Of a stretch of DNA of 64,000 nucleotides, positions 1 through 10,202 are shown piece by piece. The notes below the pieces were generated by a model. It searched no databases and had not been told where the DNA came from. It saw only the letters and a program-made list of their open reading frames with translations. Source of the DNA: Litoditis marina (taxonomy: Eukaryota > Nematoda > Chromadorea > Rhabditida > Rhabditidae); assembly GCA_964036275.1 (NCBI GenBank), contig OZ038437.1, forward strand, positions 4,716,501 through 4,780,500, given 5' to 3'. Each line of letters begins with the position of its first letter. Position 1 is the stretch's first letter. The translations under genes and the position numbers were made by a program.

Positions 1-75
1 TACAAACGGCTAGTAAATCACGTCATCATTTGGAAAATGAAGTGAGAAGTGACGTAATCATCTAAAAATGTTGAT

Positions 76-3000
76 CTACACAAGTTTTCCGTTGATAACC
101 GTCTTCCTCATCTGGGTTCCGCACAACTCGGTTCGAATTTCGACAATTGGGGCCCCGTTTTCGTCGTTCATTTGGTAGTCGACCAACAGCCATTTCGAGT
201 TGGGCACGCGGGCCACGCGCGCCTAAAATCGATAATATGAATTTGAAAAATTGGGAACAAAACTTGAAATTAGGTTTATTTTCAACAAGACATGCTTGCT
301 AATCTTCAGCTTTCTTTAAATTTTCGGTTATTCATTTTTAACGTGGGATTCCTGAAACGAATTCACATTTGCTATGATAAAGAACACCATTTTGTTCATT
401 TCTCACCATCATGCTAAAAATTTTGCACCATTTGGCGAATTCGACGACCACGTAATGACTACGAATATATTGTAACCAAAATCGCAAAAATCACTTTAGC
501 GTGGCACTGAATTTCCTTCGGTCCTCTGCGCATAGTGTACGGCAGAGTCTTGAACAGCACATTCGAGAGCGCGTCTTCTTTGACCTAGAACATATAAGTC
601 ACAATCGATAAAAGCATAAAGAAAAAAGCCACAGTGGTGGGTATATCATAGAGTTGGACTACGATCGGAAAACAGCGTTCGGAAATCAACAGCTACGCTC
701 CGTAACGGATATTACCTACGTACGCAAAAAAACGAAATAAGCAGAGACTCAGTTTCGTGTGTTACGTAAACAATTCGTACGTCACGTAAACAATTAGGTG
801 GAGACTCAGTTCCGTAATTTATATGAATGCTCCGTAACTGACCTAACGTAAACGTACGCAAATCACGTACCGCACAAACAATTACCGTAGTGTTACAGCT
901 GCGCGTAATTCACGTACACGTTACATACGTAACATACGTATCCTACGCTACTCACAAGGCTTACGTAAATCAGGTACCGCACAAACAATTACCGTAGTGT
1001 TGCAGCTGCGCGTAATCGAAATAGGTAGAGACTCGGTGGCGGAGGTGGTTTCATTGCCGGGCAAGGTGGTGGAAGAAGTGTAGGCAGGGGTGGCAGGTCT
1101 AAAATATGATGGTTGAGTTTTGTTTATAAAAAACTAAGGTATTATTTCTCATTATTGTTTCTCAGAAATGGTAGTTTGGACACGAAGGACAGAGTTAAAG
1201 GAAGATTACATTACTGTGAAAGATTAACGTGGCCGGTCTGTAATTGTGAATTACGGTACAGTAAGTATAGGTCCAGATTGTCAGTTTGGTCTCTAAAAGC
1301 AAAGATTACGAAAGCTTATAGTACTGTGAAGTTGACAATTTGGCGTTTTTTCCAACTGGAAAACAGGATATATGACTAATTTTGTCTAATTTATGGTATA
1401 AATTATGGTATTAAAGAATATTAAAGAATGGCTAATTCAAAATAATATTCATCAGAACACTCTTATATAGTATTTATACCTTATTTTGTGTTGTAGTCGA
1501 CATTTCAGTATTCTCTGGCAATTTTCTGAGAGAAATTTGGACTTGGGACTTGGGAAGAATTATGTACTTGATAGAATCATGACATTGCGAACATGTTACA
1601 AGTCATACTAAATTATTTTAATTTTTATTGCATTTCTCCCCTTCGCAACTGCTTTTACCTGTTTTTATCTTGTTTCGAATCACTTGCAATCTTCTTCTTT
1701 TTCTCACCCTTGGAGCATTCGAGAGACACCTTAAATTTCAGAAGTAAACACCGTCAAGCGAAATATGGCATCATAAAACTTTGAATCCGAACTATTTTCG
1801 CTTATTTAGATGGACAAAAACTTTGTAGCTGTCCGGCGACATCCTCGACGAGAGTGTGCAGGTCAGAGATACCCAGACCGTCTTACACTATTACCTGGCG
1901 GCGTAGCGATCCCTCCAACCTCATGAGAAGTTCATATGAGTCTCTCATGAGATACCTCATGAGCTACGCGTGAACTCTCAATGTTGTAGCATAGCAATCA
2001 ATCGAATGTCATGAGAAGTCCTCATGAGCTACTCGTGAACTCTCAATGTTGTAGCATAGCAATCAATCGAATGTCATGAGAAGTTCGTGCCAATAGCTCA
2101 TGAGGTATCTCTTGAGCTTTTTAAGGGATTGCTACGCCGCCAGCAGTCTTACCAACTTTTTAATCAACACTTTTTATCCGAGAATCAACGATCAGTTGCC
2201 TCAAATTGAATAAGGTTGATCGTTCGCTGTCTTTGTTGGTAAAATGAAGACTACTTTACCTTCTCAACCGGTTGTTTTTTCTTGTACTTCTTGATAGTGT
2301 CATATTCACTCAACTCAGTCATACGATTGGTAGGGCGAGAGACGTCAATAGGCTGAATTAGTTTATTAATAACAAACAAAACTGTTCCAATACTAGCCAA
2401 ATCAATGAGTTTGATAGGTATGTTTGGTATGTTTCAAGGTTTTGTACTCAAGTCAGGGCCAGTTTTTCTAACTCTAGCTAGAGAAATATTGGTAGCTCAA
2501 CTGGTTTTTGGTAATGTTTCAGGTTACCTAATTGGTAACCTGGTTTCTGTCTGACGTGTTACTTCCCTGACTCTCCAACATGCCAACATTCAACACAAAC
2601 ATCCAATAAGTTAACAGCAGCCCGTAAAGCTCTGGATTTCTCAAATATACTTTTTTAATGTTATTTTTGTTGTACTAATACAACTCAATTTACTTTTTTG
2701 TTTTGTCGATGAAACTCGCCAACCTTGTGATAGGTATGAACTGCGGACGCGGTGAAACGAGTGTGCGATGTAGCCAGAGAGGAAACGGCTTCCTCCTGGA
2801 AAAGTAAACAACTTTTTAAAACCCTTTTTTACTTTTTACTTTAAAGTTTAAAGTTTAAACTTTGAACGTTTTAAAAGAGAAAAACCAAATGAAAGGCTAT
2901 AGATGAATTTAGGGTTAAATTTAGTTCATAGCAAATAAGTTTCAAATATAGCAATAAGTTTTTGATTTATACAAGTAGCATCGTTCCGTCTAAACCTGGA

Positions 3001-4440
3001 AATGCAGTATTTTGATTAGAGGTTAGGACACTATGTTTCTGAAGAAGTTCCGTTATGGATTCAGAATCACCAAAACAAGTTTTTCTGCAGCCAATCGACA
3101 ATAATCACTCAAAATAATCAGAATGCTTTAGTCTTGGATATTGTAGGATTTGTCAAACCGTTGTGGACACCGTACCATCGATTTTGTATGGGACGGGGTT
3201 TGGCGAGCGGTCAGTTCGTCTGCGTATCATTGATCTACACACTCTCTCAACTGCTGGCAGATAATCAACGACCGCTCGCCCCGCATCTCTCGATCAATTA
3301 AACCCTCTGCTATCTTTATGGGGAAAATGGCGACTATACTTGCCGCACTGAAAAACACTGTGACTGAGAAACATACTTCACTATCCTAACTGGCCTTCAA
3401 TAAGCGTTGATTTTGGGGGAGGTCTGCTGAAAGATCGCCGAACACAGCAGAAATATTTGACCACGTGTATTTCCGGACAAACTCGATATTTTCACCCACG
3501 TCGTTTTGATTTTCACGGGGAAGGTACCGGGGAACCACTTCATTCTTAGGCAGAGGATGACTGTTGACCGAGAAACATCTGCTGTTTTTCCCACGGTTGG
3601 AGGGTGGGCACAGGTTCCCACGGTAAGGGGGCGTGTCAGCTCGGGTCACATCCATGGACATCACTTCCCCACTACGACTACACTGCGAGACGGGGACAAA
3701 CTGGAACTAACAAAAAAGTCAATGAAATTGATAATTTATTGATAATTGTTTTTTAAAGAACTTGTACACATTGTATATAATTGTTCTCTATTTCAAATTT
3801 TTTCAAAATTGAATTGTAGAACTGTACAACATTAACTTTCCCCTTCTGCATTTTTTCAAGATTTTCTCAAGGAATGGAGTGACTGTACCACGTAGTCATT
3901 ATAACACGTCCCTTTGTAAGTAAAAACAGGAATCCGACCCAAAAATGACCTTATTTCCCTGCGCCGCTGCATACTCGACTTCTTGATCCAAGACATCTCT
4001 GATCTGCAAGTTTCTTGTTGAAGGTATGAAAACTGGTTGGAATAATATTAGCCTCTTGGTCTGATATTGCAGTCTCAGTCAAAAATACAGAAATGATTGA
4101 CTTTATTGGTTGTGGTTATACGAATGAAAGTAAAAAAAATAAATATTCGAATAGCAAACAACAGGAATATTACCAGGTGTGCCTACTGCCTGAGGTGAAA
4201 TTTTTCTGGGTAGACAGTTCTCAGTTTTGTGGAAGTATGTTATAAGTGCTAATAGGTAATCTCCTGTGCGCCCGTGGCTAATAGTAAAACATAAAATAAG
4301 TCTGAATAGGATACGGTTGACCGCCAAACATACTGTAGGCATTCACATATGATTGGAACAGACTATACCTGAGCGCCTTTGGCTAGAAGTTGGTCGATAA
4401 CCGTCTCGATCGACTGGACGGAGCGGCCGGTGGATTCCAT
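76..4440 (-). CDS. Unrecognised multi-exon protein gene
   Basis: I rebuilt this minus-strand gene from splice sites and do not recognise the family. Exons in transcript order: 4369-4440 (ATG, begins MESTGRSVQSIETVIDQLLA), 3950-4003, 2724-2795, 2260-2352 (Lys-rich end, KKYKKKQPVEK), tentatively 1659-1729 and about 993-1098, then 495-584 and 76-222, ending INGKLV and TAG. The six firm exons are each a multiple of three with phase-0 joins and AG/GT borders. The two tentative exons join in phase 2 and restore frame, but the second overlaps a local repeat. The start lies just after a possible acceptor (GGCAG). Visible character: a helical, charged N-terminus, a lysine-rich middle, and a C-terminal portion (SKWLLVDYQ, VEIRTELCG) that looks like a folded beta-rich domain. 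No signal peptide or membrane segment is visible. One donor (exon 2, GTCATT) is weak. The final two exons are the most secure. Joining all exons into a single gene is inference. Confidence 0.55.
585..1658. repeat. ACGTA-rich intronic stretch with 50-bp direct repeat
   Basis: The stretch is dense in ACGTA/CACGTA motifs. A segment of about 50 bp (CGCACAAACAATTACCGTAG core) occurs at 859-910 and again at 966-1016. Apart from one tentative minus-strand exon (about 993-1098), no coding signal is convincing here. Confidence 0.55.
1895..2143. mobile_element. 249-bp TIR element (MITE)
   Basis: The ends are inverted repeats of about 20 bp (CTGGCGGCGTAGCGATCCCT against AAGGGATTGCTACGCCGCCAG read inverted). 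Inside, a unit of about 65 bp containing ACTCTCAATGTTGTAGCATA is tandemly duplicated (about 1957-2021 and 2022-2086), with many CTCATGAG palindromes. No coding capacity and no clear target duplication. Confidence 0.65.
3147..3345 (+). repeat. Dispersed ~198-bp repeat, copy 1
   Basis: Closely matches 9847-10043 over the whole length, from GTCAAACCGTTGTGGACACC through CTACACACTCTCTCAACTGC to AAAATGGCGACTATA. More diverged copies lie at 38448-38615 (minus) and 63097-63270, and a distant relative at about 7258-7440. Non-coding. Confidence 0.7.
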
Positions 4441-4699
4441 TCAACCTGCCTTTGGATGATTCGCCAAAGAAATGAGAGAGAAATTGAGAAAACTTGGAAA
4501 TACGGGAAAACCCGTTTTCCGTCACGTCAGTTTCCTGCGAGAAAGGTTTTAACAGGTTTGCCGGGATACGGGAAAAGGCCGGGAAAGATGGGAAGCAGGT
4601 TAAAGTACACGTATTTGGCCACGTTAGTTTCCAGGTGAATAGCTTAATTTCCGGAAAACTGAAAATACAAGAAAATGTGGTATCCCGTTATTTAAAAAA

Positions 4700-4807
4700 G
4701 GACGATTATGTGGTCCAACCGCAACGTTTCAGTCCTTTAAACTGCAATACATTTTCCAATTGCAGTTGAAAGGACCATTGACACGGGATTGGTCCACATA
4801 ATCGTCC
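4700..4807. mobile_element. 108-bp MITE, copy 1
   Basis: Terminal inverted repeats GGACGATTATGTGGTCCAA / TTGGTCCACATAATCGTCC, with inverted AAACTGCAAT-type segments internally. A second element of identical length and ends lies at 52533-52640. Non-autonomous and non-coding. Confidence 0.75.
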
Positions 4808-6120
4808 TGCTTTAAGTTGCCTGAGACTTTGGTTCAAACCTTTTAGCGGGAAATACGGGAAACTCAGCCTGCCTTCGGATGGATTGCGATTGAAATGAAG
4901 GAGACAATGAAAGAATACAAACTTGGACACGTCAGTTTTCTGGGAAAATGATTCAACACGTTGAAGCAGGGAAATTCCCGAAAAGAATGGAAATAAGGGA
5001 AAGTACACGTTCTTTGAACCTGGCACCGTCGCAAAGTCCCCTAGAAAGGTCAGGTCCGAGCTGAACTATTTGGACACTATCTGACCCAGATTCGGGTCAT
5101 CCCCACTATGCTTAAACACGGAAAGTTGTCAACTATGTGGCCAGACTATGATCAGGTCCTCAATCAGGGTGAGCTCACCACTTTCATGACTTTGCTACCG
5201 TGCCAGTTTGCAGGTTGGTCGTTATGTAGGGTACGGGCATTCCATAACAGGCGAATATGGTGTATGCCGCTCTATCCCGCTGCGTTCGTGTTATCATTGC
5301 GATTCTCTTAGGCAACATTTGTGAATAATTTTCAGTTCACGATATTTATATAAACTTCAACATGCGTCAAGTTTGCCTGCACGTGAATATTCGAGTTCTA
5401 GCTACAAACAGTATTTAAACTCTGCAACAAGACCCTTATCAAACAAATTTCTACAACAATCTAGTATAACTTCGTTTAACGAGCCTTTTTATACGTGGCT
5501 TTCTCATGAGATTTTTGATTATTTCGTTTATCCCACCAATTTCTCACGTTTTATAATCATTCACTTGTGTGTTTCACAAGAAGTGGTGGTCATTACCATT
5601 TTCCCGCTCTCACGTACTGAATTTGTAATGATTCCGAGAGCGTTGAAAAGAGAAAAGATGCGATGTTATAACACTTTTTTTTTATCATTCAAAGTAAGAA
5701 GTTCTGGTTAAAAAGCCAAAAAGTAGAGAAATTTGCGGAAACTGCCGTGTTTTTTGTGTTGTTCAATAAACATTCGTTCTCTCTCATTCATCTTTTTCTG
5801 TGCTCTGCTTAAATTACTCTTTTTCCAAACTGAAAAAAGTAAATATGAAAGTTTTCATTAGTTCCATCAAACGTAAATTTAGAATCTTCTTTACATGTAG
5901 GTTTCGACTTAATTCACTATCATCAGTTTTTTTGTGACTTTTCCAAGAATATTAGATTTCCATGTTCAAATTAGCTGCACAACGTTGCTCTTCACGTGTG
6001 TCAGGAACTTTTACTTCTTATCATGAGAAGATAAATGATATTTACAACCACGATTTCTAAATGTTATTTACACGCTCTACGCAAATATTGACTCTGGACC
6101 TACTATCGATTTTTTTCATA

Positions 6121-6128
6121 TTTTCAGA
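6121..6128 (+). promoter_or_regulatory. Probable trans-splice acceptor
   Basis: TTTTCAG ends one base before the start codon at 6129. This placement is typical for spliced-leader addition in rhabditid nematodes. A 5'-UTR cis-intron is the alternative. The paralogue at 10203 has the same arrangement. Confidence 0.55.
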
Positions 6129-9100
6129 ATGTTTGTCGTGCTGGCTGGTGTGCTGCTGCTGCTCGGCGTTTCTGCGGACTATCCAGTTCATCAGGCTACG
6201 GATTGCGTCACAGGAGAAAAGTAATATATAGTCTTTTCCATTTGAACGTAGACCCAAAACCCGAAATACATCTCATGACAGCTTGACCTAACTTTGTTCG
6301 AACAATTTTTATGAATACTTTTCTATAAGCGGGATGGCCATAAAGGAACACCATATTGCAACAATATGAAGTGAATGAATAAATCTGGAAATCTTGAAAT
6401 CTTGAAGTTCACCTGGATTGCAGATACGTTCGCTCTGAGAAGGATCCATTCGTCTTCGAGTGCAAGGAATTCAACCAGACCACGTATGGAATTGTTAAAG
6501 GTAAATCAGAGTAACCTGATAAATGGAATTAAACTGTGAAAAAAGATAAATTTCTGTTCCAACTCATCAGATTCACTCTTCATAGGAAATTGGCTACTAT
6601 AAGTATATTTTATCACCGATAAGTGTTGATAGTTTGGTGACAATTTGATAATTCTCAAGTAACCGATTTCCTATGACGAAAAATACTTCATAAACTTATG
6701 AAGATACCATTCATGTGTGCTTTTCTAGATTGCTATTTTGTGACAAGTAGGATGATGCGTTTCTTGAGAAGAGGGCGTAAATTTATCATAAAATCGGGGT
6801 TACGTCTAATCAATTAACGTGTCTACGAAATGGTGTCCAAGAATGCACATTCATTCATTCACGTAATTTTCAGAACTTAAAAGATAAACAATTTTTTTGT
6901 AAATTCGGGATGGTTATGTGTGTGTTTCAGGCTGTCGCAGTTTGAACGAGTTTTCGTTCATCAAATTTGGCGACGACTTTGATCAGGTGGAAAAGAGTGG
7001 AGTGACCGGCTACCGATACCATTGTGACTACAAGAAACAGATCCTCTCGTTCAGTGTCACCCGTGAGTTGTATAGTCGCCGTCAACGGGAAGGCGGAAGG
7101 GTACTGTATATCTCACTTACTCTGTGCATGTCTTCTATTCCGAAGGGTGCTGGTTATGTTTTCTAATAGCGCAATGGTAGCCGCTCTGCTACAAATCTTC
7201 CGCTCGCAAGTTCGATTCCGGCGGAAGACAGAAATTTGTAATATTGGCACCTACTATACAGGTTTTGTCGAACGGTTGTGGACAGCGTACGGTCAATCTG
7301 GTTCTCAGACAATTATCAGCCAGTCAAATTTTAATTGGCTGAACGAGAGAGTGTGCAGGTCAGAGAGACGCGGACGGTCTTGGCCTGTCTGCGCGTCATT
7401 GATGTGCGACGAGTGATCTACAGTTATGCTGAATATCGTCTCGCAAAAATATCTTCCGACAGCGGCTGCGTGGCGGCCGCAAAACCGACGAATTTAACCG
7501 ATTCGTCTGAAATTTGAAACAAAGTTAGAAACAGCAGAGTTATGTGTAAATCTGAAATCTTGGACCAATCGGTGAAAAATGAGCTATTTAATCGCCTTGG
7601 AAACATTGCTCTTAGCTGCTTTGACAATGACTTCTAGATGTGTGGAGTGTGCTGAGCTGTTGTTTCGCTTTTTGGTAGTTTGAATAGATTAAAATATATT
7701 GGAAAGGCAATTATGTTAATCTGTAGAGATCCTGACTTCATAAAAGGTTAATCGAACAAAAACAAAATTGATGTCCGTGAAAGGATTCAAACCCTCGGCC
7801 TACTGGACTGTAGTGCGCTGCTCTGCCGACTGAGCCAATTCGCCACGCAGAAAGAAAGCAATGGACGGCGCCACACGTGCGCTGCCCGAAATCAAGGATT
7901 GATCACGGTTTCTGAGAGAATGCTTACTAACCAAACTTGTAACGCAGTTCATGTTTTACAAATCAACATAGTTTTAACTGTTGAATTGAACAAACTCTGT
8001 AAAAGCAATAATTGATTAGATGTCCTTATTTCATATCTATTAATTCATTATTTTCTTCGGAAATATAGAAAAAGAGGTCAATTTGTATAAAAAACGAATG
8101 TAAAGTGAGAAACGATTAGCTTTTGAGATTGAACTGGGGAACATTGACTTTTTACCCCCCACCTTTCTGAATTGGTATTGCGTTTGGGGAATTGTACTTA
8201 GACCACCCCCCACCGGGGGTGATAATTCAATTTATCACTTGCAATACAAAAGTTTGAGGGTGGGGGGTAAAAAGTAAACATTTCCGGTATTGAAGTTCAG
8301 CCCCCCACTCGTTGAAGTTTGACCCCCTCCATTGAAGTTCTACCCCCCGCCGACCCAGGTGGGGGGTAAATAGTAAATGTCGAAGTTGATTTTTGACCCC
8401 CCCACCCTCTCCTAGATTTTCAGGTTTTAGCTTGAGTGGGGGATTGAAGTGCTACGGGGGGACTCAACTAAAGTGGGGGGCAATACTACAATTTTCCCTT
8501 GAACTGCATGGAATGTAGAAAAGGAGGTCAATAACTCAAGAAGGAAATGAAAAATCTAATCTCGCAATTTTCATGATCATCCTGACAAACTAAATCAGAA
8601 AATAAGTGTTCAACCTTTGACAACATTCCACTAACACGAAAAACGTATCTGAAACAAAAATTAGCTATACTGTCAATCAATCGCACAATCACGTCAAACA
8701 TGTCAAACACAGCAGAACTCAGAAACGTGAAGAGAAAGACAAAGTGCACCATCCCTCATTAGAATGCTAACTTCACGTGAATATTCAATTCACTAGTATA
8801 CTCTGTTCTGTTAACAGTTTCGAATCAGTGGTGAGAAATTATCATATTCGGACGTTTTAACTAATGTTTGTTTGCTGCAAGTTCTTTCTCAAAATGTTTT
8901 TGACCCATGAAAATTGCGAGATTAGATTTTTCATTTCCCTCTTGAGTTATTGACCTCCTTCTCTACATTCCATGCAGTTCAATCTCAAAAGCTAATCGTT
9001 TCTCACTTTACATTCGGTTTTTCTACAAATAGACTTTTGGTCTACGAGCAGAACAACTGAAAACGCTGAGATGTCCTCACATGTTGATAATTATGCGTAT

Positions 9101-9581
9101 ATTGCTTGACGCACTATTTCGAGGTAAAGAAGGGGTGTTGTAAGGGCACATAAATTACATGTTTGAAGCCTCTGGGGTCTTTAAAGTAGAATATGTTTGA
9201 ATACATCCACATGAATACTACGTTTAGAATGTTATAGTTCTGTTGAAACAAATTGAATGACGTTGCTTTCAGGGTTTCAGTTGAGATCGATCTCCGTTTA
9301 AACTTTTAATTCACTTCAGATAAGTTAATAAAAAAACCCAAAAAAAAACCCAAAAATAACCACTCAAATTATACTTCTATGATTATGAACTTTTGATTCA
9401 GATACAAAATAAAATCCGGTTGAATTACGATATTTTTATTTTCAGATTGTATTAATTAATTATAAATGTTGCAGACTGTCTGATGGGATCTCCACTGGAA
9501 GCGAAAAAGAAGGGAGAAAAGGCTGAAATCAATGGAAAACAGTGCACTTGTCATCTGAATAAAATCACCTGCAAACGTTAA
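6129..9581 (+). CDS. Secreted eight-cysteine protein, MIG-18-like Fn1-type candidate
   Basis: Four exons, 6129-6220, 6424-6500, 6931-7062 and 9475-9581, give 135 aa. Introns have GT/AG borders and join in phases 2, 1 and 1, the same phases as the paralogue at 10203. Residues 1-16 are a signal peptide (MFVVLAGVLLLLGVSA). The mature chain has eight Cys at 26, 44, 58, 88, 102, 124, 126 and 133, a possible glycosylation site NQT at 48, and a basic C-terminal segment (LEAKKKGEKAE). The spacing C..F.C....GC....F..FGDDFD....GYRY.C resembles the nematode 'abnormal cell migration protein 18-like' fibronectin type I domain of secreted matrix proteins. This assignment is from memory of the family pattern and is tentative. 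An AATAAA lies at 9597. Intron 3 (2.4 kb) carries a tRNA-like repeat and a nested transposon. Secretion is well supported; function is unknown. Confidence 0.8.
7070..7237 (+). repeat. tRNA-like repeat with conserved leader, copy 1
   Basis: About 100 bp of leader (TAGTCGCC...AAGGCGG.AGGGTACTGTATATCTCA) is followed by a tRNA-like module with an A-box-like TAGCGCAATGGTAGCCGCTC and a B-box-like GTTCGATTCC. Copies in the opposite orientation lie at 44869-45040 and 51891-52057. It begins a few bases inside intron 3 of the surrounding gene. Probably a SINE-like or amplified tRNA-pseudogene family. Confidence 0.65.
7783..7858 (-). repeat. tRNA-like sequence (probable pseudogene)
   Basis: On the minus strand a D-arm-like GGCTCAGTCGGCAGAGC precedes a B-box-like GGGTTTGAATCC at roughly tRNA spacing. 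The acceptor stem pairs for only about four bases and the anticodon arm is poor, so a functional tRNA is unlikely. Confidence 0.4.
8078..9030. mobile_element. Foldback (long inverted-repeat) element carrying a nested insertion
   Basis: The left arm (about 8078-8136 and 8499-8582) is the near-perfect complement of the right arm (about 8902-9030), sharing for example TAAAGTGAGAAACGATTAGC. The left arm is interrupted by the 362-bp insertion at 8137-8498. The spacer between arms holds a copy of the CACGTGA repeat family (about 8640-8800). Non-coding; lies in intron 3 of the secreted-protein gene. Confidence 0.75.
8137..8498. mobile_element. hAT-like non-autonomous element with 8-bp TSD
   Basis: Flanked by an identical 8-bp direct repeat TTGAACTG (8129-8136 and 8499-8506). 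Ends are inverted repeats GGGAACATTG / CAATTTTCCC (9 of 10 match). The interior is rich in C5-6/G5-6 runs such as CCCCCCACC. An 8-bp target duplication is the hAT hallmark. No coding capacity. Confidence 0.75.
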
Positions 9582-10202
9582 AAAAATCGATATTTGAATA
9601 AACGGTTGTTATATGAACAATTTGTATTCCTTCTTATATGTTCCATCAAACTTTCTCTTTTAAGGGATCGTCCAACAGTTTCTAGCTTATCGATGCTTCG
9701 ATTTCAACTAATTGTAGAATATATTCTGTGTTGTAAGCATTCCGTTCGGTCTTGAATACGAAATACCTCTCGAATATTCACAAAAAGCGCAATCGACACG
9801 TACTTGATAAATATTTCTCATGGATGATCAATAAGTTGTACTATTATAGGATTTGTCAAACCGTTGTGGACACCGTACCATCGATTTCGTATGGGACGGG
9901 GTTTGGCGAGCGGCCAGTTCGTCTGCGTATCATTGACCTACACACTCTCTCAACTGCTGGCAAATAATCAGCAACCGTACGTCCTGCATCGGTCAACCAT
10001 TCGAACCCTCTGCTGGCTTTATGGGAAAAATGGCGACTATAGTTCCAGGTCATGACAAACGTGTGGAACGTGTCACTATTTGGGAAGAAATAGCACTCGT
10101 TGTTGTTTCTTCATGTTCTATGTAACCATTTTCTTCACATTATCACAGTCAAGTTGTAATTTTACCCCTTTTCGTGAAATGCAGTGGCTGATTTGTTTCA
10201 GA
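9582..10202 (+). other. Interval between the tandem secreted-protein genes
   Basis: Holds a poly(A) signal AATAAA (9597-9602) for the upstream gene, the second copy of the dispersed ~198-bp repeat (9847-10043), and a TTTCAG acceptor-like motif directly in front of the next start codon. No other gene seen. Confidence 0.5.
9847..10043 (+). repeat. Dispersed ~198-bp repeat, copy 2
   Basis: Nearly identical to 3147-3345. It starts near TATAGGATTTGTCAAACC and ends AAAATGGCGACTATA. Non-coding. Confidence 0.7.

Larger units (their letters stand above)
4441..6128. other. Intergenic region upstream of the secreted-protein gene
   Basis: Contains one 108-bp MITE (4700-4807). No exon on either strand is supported by both splice sites and frame. 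This is the presumed promoter side of both flanking genes. Confidence 0.4.
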
